Of a stretch of DNA of 64,000 nucleotides, positions 8,360 through 16,824 are shown in pieces. Source of the stretch: Hymenobacter sp. 5317J-9 (GTDB lineage: Bacteria; Bacteroidota; Bacteroidia; Cytophagales; Hymenobacteraceae); assembly GCF_022921075.1 (NCBI RefSeq), contig NZ_CP095050.1:2914001-2978000 (forward strand), given 5' to 3'. Positions within the stretch are counted from its first letter, which is position 1; each line of letters begins with the position of its first letter. The notes below the pieces were generated by a model, which saw only the letters and a list, made by a program, of their open reading frames with translations, was not told the DNA's origin and ran no database searches. A program made the position numbers and the translations under genes.

Positions 8360-9814
8360 CTAGCTCACCAGCTCTTCTTCCAGCTCCGTGATTTTGCGCA
8401 GCGCCGGGATGCCCACGCGCTGCGGCAGGCGGCGCCAGAAGTCCAGCTCCAGCAGGCCGGAGTCGTTGTAAGCCTGATACAGGAAGAACAACCCCACTGG
8501 CAGCAGCACCAGGTTCGAGAGCCACATGCCGATGCCCACGGGCATCACAAACTCCCGACCGTACTTCTCGCCCATGATGCTGAGCACGTAGTACACGATG
8601 AAAAACAGAATGGAAATGAGAATGGGCACGCCCAGACCGCCTTTCTTGATGATGGAACCCAGCGGGGCACCAATCATGAACATCAGCAGCACGGCCACCG
8701 ACTGCGTGTATTTGCGGTACACCTCGATGCGGAAAAGCGCCGAGTTACGGGCGAACTCGTCCAGCCGCTCTGCCGTCGAGTTAGCGTACGATTGCAGGTT
8801 GCGGGCCCGGTTGAGGGCTTGCTGAATGATGGGCGCAGTAGTGGCCGGCAGCTTGGCCGCGGGCACCTGCAGGCCTTCCACCTTGCGGCTGGCGGCCCGC
8901 CCGGTGGTGTCGAAACGAATGTAGGCGTAGTAGCTGTTCATCTGCCGGGGCAGCATTTGCTCTTCGGTGCGCAATTTTTTCTGCACCGAGTCGGTGGCGT
9001 AGTGCAGCTGCGGGATGTTGAGCATCATCCGGTTTTGCTTGAACAGGTCCTCCTTGGTGCGGTTCATGCCGAAGGAAGCCAGCGAAAACGTAACCATGTT
9101 ATGGTCGAAAGCCTGGCGCACGAAACTGGCCCCGGCGCGGTCCTGGGCATCGGGCTGCTCCACGTAGTTGTGGCCGTGAAACAGCTCCAGCCCTAGGTAG
9201 CCGCCGTTGAAGCGCGTGAACATGCGGCCCGAGTCGGCCAGCATCACCGTGGCGTTACCCGACTTCTGGGTGTGGTCGTATATCATGACGCCGTGCAGCT
9301 GGTCGCCATTTTCGCCGGTTTTCTTGTCCACCTTGATGGTGTAGCCGGGAATGCCGTTGTAGAAAACCCCCTCCCGGATGTCCAGCGCCAGCTTTTGCTG
9401 GCGCACGTCCCACAGCAGGCTGTAGGCTTTCAGGTTGGCGCGCGGCACAATGGTTTCATTGAACCAGAACGCCCCCACGGCCAGGCCCAGCGTAAGCAGT
9501 AGCACCGGCCGCAAAATACGCGTGAGCGCAATGCCCGACGCCTTGATGGCCGTCAGTTCATGGTGCTCGCCCAGGTTGCCGTACGTCATCAGCGACGAAA
9601 GCAGCACCGCCAGCGGCAGCGACACGGGCACAATCAGCACGCTGAAGTAAAACAGCAGCTGCAGCAGCACACCCGTGCCCAGGTCCTTGCCGATGATGTC
9701 GTCGAGGTATTTGAGCAGCGTGTGCGTGAGCAGAATGAACTGCACCACCGCAAACGTGAGCAGAAAAGGCCCGGCAAAGGCCTTCAGAATGAGTTTGTCG
9801 AGCTTCTTGAGCAT
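8360..9814 (-). CDS. LptF/LptG family permease (YjgP/YjgQ)
   Basis: 484 residues. The N-terminus MLKKLDKLILKAFAGPFLLTF begins the first membrane helix, and three more membrane segments follow by ~residue 130. A long periplasmic region (~140-385) leads into two to three C-terminal helices (SVAVLLMFMIGAPLGSIIKK, PILISILFFIVYYVLS). This layout is that of the permeases that extract lipopolysaccharide from the inner membrane and feed it to the Lpt bridge with an LptB ATPase. Whether it is LptF, LptG or a single merged form cannot be decided, and no lptB lies nearby. Confidence 0.88.
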   Translation of the reverse strand: MLKKLDKLILKAFAGPFLLTFAVVQFILLTHTLLKYLDDIIGKDLGTGVLLQLLFYFSVLIVPVSLPLAVLLSSLMTYGNLGEHHELTAIKASGIALTRILRPVLLLTLGLAVGAFWFNETIVPRANLKAYSLLWDVRQQKLALDIREGVFYNGIPGYTIKVDKKTGENGDQLHGVMIYDHTQKSGNATVMLADSGRMFTRFNGGYLGLELFHGHNYVEQPDAQDRAGASFVRQAFDHNMVTFSLASFGMNRTKEDLFKQNRMMLNIPQLHYATDSVQKKLRTEEQMLPRQMNSYYAYIRFDTTGRAASRKVEGLQVPAAKLPATTAPIIQQALNRARNLQSYANSTAERLDEFARNSALFRIEVYRKYTQSVAVLLMFMIGAPLGSIIKKGGLGVPILISILFFIVYYVLSIMGEKYGREFVMPVGIGMWLSNLVLLPVGLFFLYQAYNDSGLLELDFWRRLPQRVGIPALRKITELEEELVS

Positions 9815-9904
9815 AGAACGCGGCGCCGAGCAGAAAGGTCAGCTCAGTCCAAAACGACGAAGAAAGCGAAAAAGTACCGGCCAGTGCTTAAAATGCCGCC
9901 GCGG

Positions 9905-10318
9905 CTACCCTCCTACCTGCTCGCGCAGCTTGCCCACCAGACCTTCCCACATTTCATGCTGCTCGTCGGCGTCTTGGGCCAGCGAATAATCCACTACGCG
10001 TAGATATACTTCATCCGTTACTTGCGAAGAGTCGAGGGTAAATTCCAGAAAATTGGCATCAGGCACAGACTGACGGTGCTCGTCAAGAAAAATGAAGCGC
10101 ACGGCCCGGTTCAGGCGCTGGCCCGTAATCTCGGCGAAGTGGTTGTCATTATCCCAGATAAAATTGAGGCGTTGCCCCTCCACGTAGCGCACGTCGTCGC
10201 AAAACCACTGCGAAAGACCCGATGCCGTAGCCAAATATGGAAAAAGAATTTTGGGAGAAGCGTTGATGGGAAATTCCACCACGAAGCGCGTTTTGGACTG
10301 AATATCAGGCGAAGCCAT
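9905..10318 (-). CDS. START-like domain protein
   Basis: 137 residues. KTRFVVEFPINASPKILFPYL, LSQWFCDDVR and FIWDNDNHFAEI follow the pattern of START/AHSA1-like ligand-binding folds. A compact version of this length is widely conserved next to LptF/G-type permeases in Bacteroidota. Ligand and role are not known. It is probably co-transcribed with the permease 90 bp downstream. The product name is a fold-level statement only. Confidence 0.75.
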   Translation of the reverse strand: MASPDIQSKTRFVVEFPINASPKILFPYLATASGLSQWFCDDVRYVEGQRLNFIWDNDNHFAEITGQRLNRAVRFIFLDEHRQSVPDANFLEFTLDSSQVTDEVYLRVVDYSLAQDADEQHEMWEGLVGKLREQVGG

Positions 10319-10402
10319 AGAAGGAAAAACGAGGGCGCCCGAATGACAACCGGCGTGAACCGGCGGAGCGCAGGATAAATACTATGTTTTTAGCCCCAAA
10401 CC

Positions 10403-10434
10403 TTGCTTCGGGGCTGATTGGCGCGTTACCTTTG
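10403..10434 (+). promoter_or_regulatory. Promoter of tRNA-Met
   Basis: TTG at 10403-10405 and TACCTTTG at 10427-10434, 21 bp apart, match the Bacteroidota -33/-7 consensus. The predicted start of transcription falls ~10 nt before the mature tRNA 5' end. Confidence 0.8.
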
Positions 10435-10450
10435 CACCCACAAAAAACCC

Positions 10451-10524
10451 GGCGGGGTAGCTCAGTTGGTTAGAGCACAGGATTCATAACCCTGAGGTCA
10501 CGAGTTCAACTCTCGTCCCCGCTA
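10451..10524 (+). tRNA. tRNA-Met (CAT), elongator type
   Basis: Acceptor GGCGGGG pairs with CCCCGCT (position 1-72 is G-U). The D arm GCTC...GAGC and T arm ACGAG/CTCGT are intact, and the anticodon loop is TTCATAA. No CCA is encoded: the discriminator A is followed by CTTC. The absence of the GGG/CCC anticodon-stem pairs of the initiator argues for the elongator. The tRNA-Ile form with lysidine-modified CAT cannot be fully excluded, but the body resembles elongator tRNA-Met. Flanked by its own promoter and terminator. Confidence 0.93.
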
Positions 10525-10530
10525 CTTCAA

Positions 10531-10565
10531 AAACCGTTTTGGCCGTGTGCCGAAGCGGTTTTTTT
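10531..10565 (+). terminator. Terminator after tRNA-Met
   Basis: Arms AAACCGTTTTGGC (10531-10543) and GCCGAAGCGGTTT (10549-10561) pair, with two G-U pairs, around a CGTGT loop. A T-run follows, beginning 7 nt after the tRNA. Confidence 0.85.
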
Positions 10566-10668
10566 GGTTTAAGCCGGTTGGCGGTTGGAGTGCCGCCGGG
10601 TTGCCAGCGACGCCCCTATCGGCTTTCGCCTGACCAATGCCCGGAAACCGGGTTGCAAGGGCCCAAAA

Positions 10669-10705
10669 CAAGAAAACGCTGAACCCGGGGTTCAACGTTT
10701 TCTTG
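10669..10705 (-). terminator. Terminator after rplT
   Basis: CAAGAAAACG (10669-10678) pairs with CGTTTTCTTG (10696-10705), and TGAAC/GTTCA extends the stem inside. It lies just past the rplT stop and ends the infC-rpmI-rplT transcript. The U-tract is short (TTTT). Confidence 0.8.
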
Positions 10706-10726
10706 ATGGATAACGCCCGGAAGGGG

Positions 10727-11071
10727 TTACTTCGCTTTTTCCACGATGCCTTTGAAGGCCTCGGGGTGGTTGAGGGCCAGGTCGGCCAGCACTTTGCGAT
10801 TGAGCTCGATGCCGGCTTTCTTCAGGCCGCCCATCAGCTGCGAATACGACAGGCCGTGCTCACGAGCACCGGCGTTGATGCGCTGAATCCAGAGGGCACG
10901 GAACTCGCGCTTCTTTACTTTACGGTCGCGGTAAGCATAGAGAAGGCCTTTTTCAACGGCGTTCTTGGCTACGGTCCACACGTTTTTGCGACGGCCGTAG
11001 TAGCCTTTCGCCAAACGCATGATTTTCTTACGGCGGTGGCGCGAGGCCACGTGGTTGACACTTCTTGGCAT
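10727..11071 (-). CDS. rplT: 50S ribosomal protein L20
   Basis: 114 residues. It opens [20 protein letters not shown] and contains [20 protein letters not shown] and [20 protein letters not shown], all diagnostic for L20. It binds 23S rRNA and is needed early in large-subunit assembly. It is the last gene of infC-rpmI-rplT, in which L20 represses its own operon in other bacteria. No recognisable L20 pseudoknot was identified here. Confidence 0.97.
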   Translation of the reverse strand: MPRSVNHVASRHRRKKIMRLAKGYYGRRKNVWTVAKNAVEKGLLYAYRDRKVKKREFRALWIQRINAGAREHGLSYSQLMGGLKKAGIELNRKVLADLALNHPEAFKGIVEKAK

Positions 11072-11148
11072 AACCTGGGGAGTTTTTGGCAGCCGGCGAC
11101 GGGGTTAAGGTCTTAGAGCCGGAAGCCTGGTGAAATTTTAATGACAGA

Positions 11149-11343
11149 CTAGAAATTCAGCATCTGGCGCACGCGGCTCATGTCGGCGCTGCTCACGAGG
11201 CCGGCGTGGGTCAGGCCGCGCTTCTGCTTCGTGGTTTTCTTGGTCAGAATGTGCGATTTGAAGGCGTGCTTCCGCTTCACCTTGCCCGTTCCGGTGAGCG
11301 AAAAACGCTTCTTGGCACCGGATTTCGTCTTTAATTTCGGCAT
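11149..11343 (-). CDS. rpmI: 50S ribosomal protein L35
   Basis: 64 residues: [20 protein letters not shown], then [20 protein letters not shown], the full L35 signature. I took the ATG giving MPKLKTK; an upstream in-frame ATG would add 15 residues absent from the family. It lies between infC and rplT in the usual order. Confidence 0.96.
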   Translation of the reverse strand: MPKLKTKSGAKKRFSLTGTGKVKRKHAFKSHILTKKTTKQKRGLTHAGLVSSADMSRVRQMLNF

Positions 11344-11427
11344 TGTAGTGGTTATTGGAGGGTTGGTTGTTGATTGTTGATTGCTCACTGACCAGGGGTC
11401 GGGAAGCCATCCGCAACCGGGTAAAAT

Positions 11428-12093
11428 CTATTCAGCTTCGGGGGAAGCCGGAGCTGCTTCGGCCGCTTCCGCGGGCTTAGCAGCTTTCTTTTCGGGTTTG
11501 GCGGCGTCGGCCGGGGTGGCGGGCTTGGCGGCGGGTTTCACTACAGCGGCCGCTTTGGGCGCCAGGTAGAGGAACATGCGCTTGCCTTCAAGCTTGGGCA
11601 ACTGCTCTACTTTGGCCAAGTCCTCAAGGGCCTGCGCAAACTTGAGCAGCAGGATTTCGCCGCGCTCCTTGAACACGATGCTGCGGCCTACAAAGTGCAC
11701 GTAGCTCTTGATTTTCGCGCCTTCGCGCAAAAACTCCTGGGCGTGCTTCACCTTGAAGGCGAAGTCGTGCTCGTCGGTGTTGGGGCCGAAACGAATTTCC
11801 TTGAGGACGACCTTGGTCTGCTTGGCCTTCAGCTCGCGGGTCTTCTTCTTCTGCTCGTACTTGAATTTCGAGTAGTCGATGACGCGGCAAACGGGCGGCG
11901 TGGCGGTAGGGGAAATCTCAACGAGGTCGAGGTTCTGGTCCTGCGCCATCTTGCGGGCCTGGTCGATGGAATACACGCCTTGCTCCACGTTGTCGCCAAC
12001 AAGGCGCACTTCGCGGGCCGTGATTTTCTGGTTGATTTTGAACGGCTCTTCCACCTGCTGGCGGGGCACGTACCGACGATTCGGAGCTGCTAT
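11428..12093 (-). CDS. infC: Translation initiation factor IF-3, probable AUA start
   Basis: 221 residues from the proposed start. The N domain contains [18 protein letters not shown] and the C domain [20 protein letters not shown] and KGRSIVF-like [13 protein letters not shown] basic/alanine-rich tail of ~45 residues ([18 protein letters not shown]) follows the last IF-3 motif and is unusual. The start is proposed at ATA 12093: AGGAGG lies 8 nt upstream, an in-frame TAG lies 6 codons upstream, and no ATG exists before the conserved region. The alternative is GTG at 12069, which has no ribosome-binding sequence and drops the basic AAPNRRYV segment. IF-3 with rare start codons is a known autoregulatory device. 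Confidence 0.93.
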   Translation of the reverse strand: MAAPNRRYVPRQQVEEPFKINQKITAREVRLVGDNVEQGVYSIDQARKMAQDQNLDLVEISPTATPPVCRVIDYSKFKYEQKKKTRELKAKQTKVVLKEIRFGPNTDEHDFAFKVKHAQEFLREGAKIKSYVHFVGRSIVFKERGEILLLKFAQALEDLAKVEQLPKLEGKRMFLYLAPKAAAVVKPAAKPATPADAAKPEKKAAKPAEAAEAAPASPEAE

Positions 12094-12101
12094 GGTTTGG
12101 T

Positions 12102-12107
12102 CCTCCT
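12102..12107 (-). promoter_or_regulatory. Perfect Shine-Dalgarno sequence before infC
   Basis: AGGAGG read on the minus strand, 8 nt before the proposed AUA codon. Strong Shine-Dalgarno sequences are rare in Bacteroidota, and I did not notice another of this quality at a gene start in this window. It decides the start of infC. Confidence 0.7.
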
Positions 12108-12174
12108 GCTAAAAAAGTGGCGGGGAATGAGATTCTGGGCGGTTTCGGCCGGGTAAGGCCTGGCAATCAGGGGG

Positions 12175-12205
12175 CAAATATCGGCATTTTTAATTGGAAA
12201 GGCAA
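12175..12205 (-). promoter_or_regulatory. Candidate promoter of infC-rpmI-rplT
   Basis: On the minus strand, TTG (12205-12203) and GATATTTG (12182-12175) are 20 bp apart, with one deviation from TAnnTTTG. It lies ~80 bp upstream of the infC start and downstream of the thrS terminator. Confidence 0.55.
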
Positions 12206-12237
12206 CTACCGCCACCAATCTATTTGTGGGTAGACAC

Positions 12238-12286
12238 AAAAAAAGAACGTCATGCTGAGCGAAGTCGCAGCATGACGTTCTTTTTT
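12238..12286 (-). terminator. Terminator after thrS, built from a dispersed repeat
   Basis: A perfect stem joins 12241-12257 (AAAAGAACGTCATGCTG) and 12268-12284, extended by A/T pairs, with a 10-nt loop and a U-run leftward. The arm shares ACGTCATGCTGAGCG with the inverted repeat at 2071-2168. Confidence 0.88.
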
Positions 12287-12301
12287 GAGTCGGGCAATGC
12301 C

Positions 12302-14236
12302 TTACATTACTTCAGCCATCTGGCCTTGCACACTTTTAACAAACGCTTCCAGCGGCATCGAGCCTAGGTCGCCTTCGCCATGCTTGCGCACGCTGATGAT
12401 ATTGTCCTGCGCTTCCTTCTCTCCTACCACCAACAGATAAGGAATTTTGCCCATTTCGGCATCACGGATTTTGCGGCCGATGCGCTCGTCGCGGCCGTCT
12501 ACGGTGCCGCGCAGGTCGTGCTGCTCCAGCTGTGCCTTCACCTGGTAGGCGTAGTCGCTGTACTTATCCGAAATGGGCAGCACGATGAACTGCTCAGGCG
12601 TGAGCCAGAGCGGAAAGTTGCCGCCGCAGTGCTCGATGAGCACGGCCACAAAACGCTCTAGCGAGCCGAACGGGGCGCGGTGAATCATCACCGGGCGCTG
12701 CTTGGAGTTGTCGGCGGCAGTGTACTCAAGGTCGAAACGCTCGGGCAGGTTGTAGTCAACTTGAATGGTGCCCAACTGCCAGCGGCGGCCAATGGCGTCG
12801 CGCACCATAAAATCGAGCTTGGGGCCGTAGAAGGCGGCTTCGCCGTACTCGGTGACGGTGTTCAGGCCTTTTTCGAGGGCGGCTTCCTGGATGGCGCTTT
12901 CGGCCTTTTCCCAGTTTTCGTCGGAGCCGATATACTTGGTTTTGTTCTCGGGGTCGCGCAGCGAAATCTGGGCGGTGAAGTCGGGGAAATCGAGGGCCTT
13001 GAGCACGTACAGCACGATGTCAATCACCTTCATGAACTCTTCCTTCACCTGGTCGGGACGGCAGAAAATGTGGGCGTCGTCCTGCGTAAAGCCACGCACG
13101 CGGGTGAGGCCGTGCAGTTCGCCCGACTGCTCGTAGCGGTACACGGTGCCGAACTCGGCGAGGCGCACGGGCAGGTCGCGGTAGCTGCGGGGCTCGGTTT
13201 TATAGATTTCGCAGTGGTGCGGGCAGTTCATCGGCTTGAGGAAGAATTCCTCGCCGGGGTTGGGCGTTTTGATGGGCTGAAACGAGTCGGCGCCGTACTT
13301 CTCGTAGTGGCCGCTGGTCACGTACAGCTCCTTGGCGCCGATGTGCGGTGTTACGACAGGCGAATAGCCGGCTTTCACCTGGGCGCGCCGCAGGAACTGC
13401 TCGAGACGCTCGCGCAGGGCGGTGCCTTTGGGCAGCCACAGCGGCAGCCCCGCGCCTACTTTCTCGGAGAAAGCGAACAGCTTCAGCTCTTTGCCGAGCT
13501 TGCGATGGTCGCGGCGCTTGGCTTCTTCGAGGCGTTCGAGGTACTCGGCGAGGTCCTTGGCTTTGGGGAAGGTGATGCCGTAAAGGCGCGTGAGCTGCTT
13601 GTTCTTCTCATCGCCGCGCCAGTAGGCGCCGGCCACGTTCATCAGCTTGGCAGCCTTGATGGTGCCGGTGTCGGGGATGTGCGGGCCGCGGCAGAGGTCG
13701 GTGAAGCCGCCCTGCGTGTAGAAGGTGATGTTGCCGTCTTCGAGGTTTTCGAGCAGCTCCAGCTTGTAAGGGTCCTGCTTCTCGGTGAAGTAGGCAATGG
13801 CGTCGGCCTTCGAGACCTCCTTGCGGATGTACTGGCTTTTGTTTTTGGCCAGCTCGAGCATCTTTTTCTCGATTTCGGGGAAGTCTTCGCTGCTGATGCT
13901 ACGGCCTTCGCCGAGGTCGACGTCGTAGTAGAACCCGTTCTCAATGGCCGGGCCGATGGCCAGCTTCACGCCAGGGTATAGCGCTTCGAGCGCTTCGGCC
14001 ATGAGGTGGGCCGAGGAGTGCCAGTAGGTGGATTTGCCGGCGGTGTCATTCCAGGTGAGGATGCTGACCTGCGCATTATCGGGCAAGGGGCGGTGCAGGT
14101 CGCGCACTTCGCCGTTAACCGTCACGGCCAAGGCGTTGCGGGCCAAACCTTCGGAAATGCTGGCGGCCAGGTCGTAGCCGCTGGCGCCGTCGGCGAGCTC
14201 GCGCTGCGAGCCGTCGGGGAGGATGATGTTGAGCAT
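12302..14236 (-). CDS. thrS: Threonine-tRNA ligase
   Basis: 644 residues. The N-terminal TGS domain spans ~1-60. The editing domain contains [19 protein letters not shown]. The class II core has [20 protein letters not shown] (Zn ligands), [19 protein letters not shown] (motif 2) and [18 protein letters not shown] (motif 3), and the C-terminal anticodon-binding domain follows. It charges tRNA-Thr. The start [11 protein letters not shown] matches the family; an upstream in-frame start would add ~50 residues of non-family sequence. It lies upstream of infC, in the common thrS-infC-rpmI-rplT order. Confidence 0.97.
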   Translation of the reverse strand: MLNIILPDGSQRELADGASGYDLAASISEGLARNALAVTVNGEVRDLHRPLPDNAQVSILTWNDTAGKSTYWHSSAHLMAEALEALYPGVKLAIGPAIENGFYYDVDLGEGRSISSEDFPEIEKKMLELAKNKSQYIRKEVSKADAIAYFTEKQDPYKLELLENLEDGNITFYTQGGFTDLCRGPHIPDTGTIKAAKLMNVAGAYWRGDEKNKQLTRLYGITFPKAKDLAEYLERLEEAKRRDHRKLGKELKLFAFSEKVGAGLPLWLPKGTALRERLEQFLRRAQVKAGYSPVVTPHIGAKELYVTSGHYEKYGADSFQPIKTPNPGEEFFLKPMNCPHHCEIYKTEPRSYRDLPVRLAEFGTVYRYEQSGELHGLTRVRGFTQDDAHIFCRPDQVKEEFMKVIDIVLYVLKALDFPDFTAQISLRDPENKTKYIGSDENWEKAESAIQEAALEKGLNTVTEYGEAAFYGPKLDFMVRDAIGRRWQLGTIQVDYNLPERFDLEYTAADNSKQRPVMIHRAPFGSLERFVAVLIEHCGGNFPLWLTPEQFIVLPISDKYSDYAYQVKAQLEQHDLRGTVDGRDERIGRKIRDAEMGKIPYLLVVGEKEAQDNIISVRKHGEGDLGSMPLEAFVKSVQGQMAEVM

Positions 14237-14409
14237 AATCGGTGGCCCGCGGTGAGCGCAAAGCCGACGCAAGTTACAGCCAGCCGCCGGAGAAACGAAG
14301 CCACAAAGGTCCGAATCCTCATTTTCAAGGGCTCTGGCCTGCCTCTGCGGCACACATCCTGCCACGAAGGTGGAGGCAACAGCCCCCAATCATGAAAGCC
14401 GGCCCAGGG

Positions 14410-15564
14410 CTACATGCCCGGGCCTCGGGGCGCCAAGGCTTCTATTGGTGCAGGCCGAAGCCGTGGCGCGGCCGGACGGCGGTAGTAGTAGCGCGGGCCG
14501 GAACGCAGGCTGTCGGGCAAAGAAGCCTGCACCTGTTCGTTCGTTTTCCAGACTTTAAAAGTCCAGTGGGCGTTGCCGGGGTTTTCGGCCACCAGCTGGC
14601 GGTATTGGGCCAGGGCTTCGGGCAAACGGTTTTGCGATTCGAGGGCTTCGGCTAGCAGGGCGCGGGCTTCGGGCAGGCGCGGGTTGCGGCGCAAGGCCCG
14701 CACAAGGTGCTGGATGACGGCTTTGGGCTGGCGGGCTTTGGCCGCGGCGAGGCCCAGGCGGTAGTCGGCGCGGTACACGGTGGTGTCGAGAGCCAGCGCC
14801 CGGCGGTAGTACCATAGGGCGCTGTCGGGGCGGCCCTGCAGCTCCAGCTGTCGGCCGTAGTCGTAGCGCAGCAGGCCCGACGTGGTGTCGAGGCGCATGC
14901 CCAGGGCGGCGTAGCGGGCGGCATCGGCCGGGATGCGCCAGGCATTGAGCAGAAAGGCCAACTGGTGCAGGATTTCGGTTTCGTGCGGGTCCCGCGCCAG
15001 GGCATCCTGCAGGTATTGCACGGCGGTGGAAGTATCGGCGGTGGCGGCGTAGGCCAGGCCTTTGTAGAAAAGCGCCGCAGGCTGGTCGGGGTCGAGGCGC
15101 AGGGTGCGGTCGAGGTTGTCGAGGGCCGCGGCATAGTTGCGGGCCGCGAGGTGGGTTTCGCCCACCAGCAAGGGAAGTTCGGGGCCGCCAAAACCGTGCT
15201 CGGCGGCCTGCCGGGCGGCGGCGAGGGCCGCTTTTAGCTGCCCAATGGCCCGAAAAGCCCGAGCCTGCAGGAAGTACAGGTTGCCGTCGGTGTCGTCAAT
15301 CTCAAGAGCCGCAGCGATGTCGGACAAAGCCGCCCGCGGCTGCCCGGCGGCCAAGCGCAACGTAGCCCGCTTGGCCAGCAGGGCCACATTGCGGGGCGCG
15401 CGCGCAATGGCGCCGTTGAGCTCATCGGCTTGCACGCGGGGCCCGCTTTGCACCGTGGCCAGATTGACCAAAGTATCGGGCCTTTCGGCGGGCCCAGTTT
15501 GGCAGGCCGCCGCGAGCGTCAGCGCCGGCAGCAACGTCCGCGGCGAAAACCGGAAGCACGGCAT
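14410..15564 (-). CDS. TPR-repeat lipoprotein
   Basis: 384 residues. The N-terminus MPCFRFSPRTLLPALTLAAA is followed by Cys21, a plausible lipoprotein cleavage site. The body is a run of ~34-residue tetratricopeptide units, e.g. PRAALSDIAAALEIDDTDGN, YAAALDNLDRTLRLDPDQPA and PDSALWYYRRALALDTTVYR. TPR arrays mediate protein contacts; partner and function are not evident. The start was chosen to give the lipoprotein signal; an upstream in-frame ATG would add a very basic leader overlapping the preceding gene. The C-terminal ~40 residues are Pro/Arg-rich. Confidence 0.8.
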   Translation of the reverse strand: MPCFRFSPRTLLPALTLAAACQTGPAERPDTLVNLATVQSGPRVQADELNGAIARAPRNVALLAKRATLRLAAGQPRAALSDIAAALEIDDTDGNLYFLQARAFRAIGQLKAALAAARQAAEHGFGGPELPLLVGETHLAARNYAAALDNLDRTLRLDPDQPAALFYKGLAYAATADTSTAVQYLQDALARDPHETEILHQLAFLLNAWRIPADAARYAALGMRLDTTSGLLRYDYGRQLELQGRPDSALWYYRRALALDTTVYRADYRLGLAAAKARQPKAVIQHLVRALRRNPRLPEARALLAEALESQNRLPEALAQYRQLVAENPGNAHWTFKVWKTNEQVQASLPDSLRSGPRYYYRRPAAPRLRPAPIEALAPRGPGM

Positions 15565-15612
15565 AATGGGAAGCACGGGGGCAGGTGAAAAGAAGAGCAA
15601 AACTGCTTCCGA

Positions 15613-15620
15613 CAAAAATA
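15613..15620 (-). promoter_or_regulatory. Candidate -7 box for the TPR lipoprotein
   Basis: TATTTTTG on the minus strand, ~50 bp before the gene, matches TAnnTTTG. No -33 TTG was found at the usual distance. Confidence 0.4.
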
Positions 15621-15637
15621 CAAACAGCAAGTTGGGG

Positions 15638-16609
15638 CTAGCGCCCGGCAGCGGCTCTCTTCGGCGCCGGCGCCTCCTTTTTACCGGCTGAATCGGCTGG
15701 CGGCGACACTTTTTCGGGAGCAGGAACCGGAGCCGACGCGGGGGGTGACTTTTCCGAATGCCGGGCATCAGCACGAATCAGGGGCGGCAGCATTTTGCGG
15801 CACAGGCGGCTGATTACGAGGTCGTCGCTGGTAATGGGAGAAATTTTATCGGCCTCCTGCAGTACTTCAATGGCCCGGCGGCGGCGCCCCTGGTAGCGGC
15901 ACATGCGGGCCAGGTCGTAGCAGAACTGCAGGTTTTGGGGGGCCATGGCATGGGCTTTTTCCAGGTGCTCGATGGCCTCGCGGCTGTCGCCGCCCTCGGG
16001 CACGCCGCCCAACACCAACTTACTGTAGAGGCGTTCGAGCAGGTTGTAGTGCGCCACGCGGTATTGCCAGCGGCCCAGCAGCTGCCAGGCTTCGGGCAAG
16101 TCGGGACGGCGCTCAGTGGCTAGGTACACGTGTGAGCGGAGGTCGCGAAACGCGGCCAAACGTGCCCCGGCGCTGTACAGCGTGGCCTGATTGAACAGAG
16201 CCAGGGCTTCGGCGTAGTTGCTTTCGCCGCCTTCGGGCCGCAGCAGCATGGCGCGGTCGGCGTACTGCCGGGCGGCGTTGAAATAGGCCGATTTGCGGGT
16301 TTCGTCGGAGTAGCGGTTGCCGATGCGCACGCTGAGTACCGCTGACTGCCACAGCGCTAAATAATGCGTGGGCACGGTGCTCAGAATTTCCTGGTACACG
16401 GCCAGGGCTTCCGATTCCTTGAACTGATTGACCAGACTGGCGGCCTGAAACAGCTTGGCCCGAACGGCAGGCGGGTCGGGTACCGTCGCGGGGGCCAAAA
16501 CGCGGGCTACCACCACCCGGCGCTTGGCCGGCTGCGCCCGGGCCGGGCCGGACATCAGCGCCCCCATGAGCAGAGCGGGCAGCCACCAATGTTGTTTAAG
16601 CCACTTCAC
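15638..16609 (-). CDS. Secreted TPR-containing protein
   Basis: 323 residues from a GTG start. A signal peptide (KWLKQHWWLPALLMGALMSG then PARAQ) occupies residues 1-27. The body has TPR-like helical pairs (ALAVYQEILSTVPTHYLALW, EAIEHLEKAHAMAPQNLQFC, RAIEVLQEADKISP). The C-terminal ~45 residues are Pro/Ala/Lys-rich and low complexity. It shares orientation and TPR architecture with the lipoprotein 73 bp downstream and may act with it. Function unknown. The start is uncertain, since no ATG is available near the signal peptide. Confidence 0.72.
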   Translation of the reverse strand: MKWLKQHWWLPALLMGALMSGPARAQPAKRRVVVARVLAPATVPDPPAVRAKLFQAASLVNQFKESEALAVYQEILSTVPTHYLALWQSAVLSVRIGNRYSDETRKSAYFNAARQYADRAMLLRPEGGESNYAEALALFNQATLYSAGARLAAFRDLRSHVYLATERRPDLPEAWQLLGRWQYRVAHYNLLERLYSKLVLGGVPEGGDSREAIEHLEKAHAMAPQNLQFCYDLARMCRYQGRRRRAIEVLQEADKISPITSDDLVISRLCRKMLPPLIRADARHSEKSPPASAPVPAPEKVSPPADSAGKKEAPAPKRAAAGR

Positions 16610-16749
16610 CAGAAAAGCCAGGAACGTGTAATCAGATTTGCGCAAAGAACGGCACGGTGCGCCCAGGGTTAACACACACCGGCTTTTTGTTGAGGGTTCC
16701 CTGATGAACCCGGCATCAAAACACTCAATACAAGACCCACCGTAAACCC

Positions 16750-16784
16750 AAAGGCCGGGCCCGAACATTCCGGACCCGGCCTTT
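16750..16784 (-). terminator. Terminator after parC
   Basis: AAAGGCCGGG (16750-16759) pairs with CCCGGCCTTT (16775-16784) around a 15-nt interior that can pair further (CCG/CGG). It lies 40 bp past the parC stop. The rest of the 215-bp gap to the next gene shows nothing further. Confidence 0.7.
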
Positions 16785-16824
16785 AAGGCACATAAGGCAC
16801 AACGTGGATGCGCTGCTAGCGAAC

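Noticed and set aside
10451..10524. Initiator tRNA-fMet.
   Set aside because: The anticodon stem lacks the three consecutive G-C pairs of initiators, and position 1-72 is a G-U pair rather than the open C-A type.
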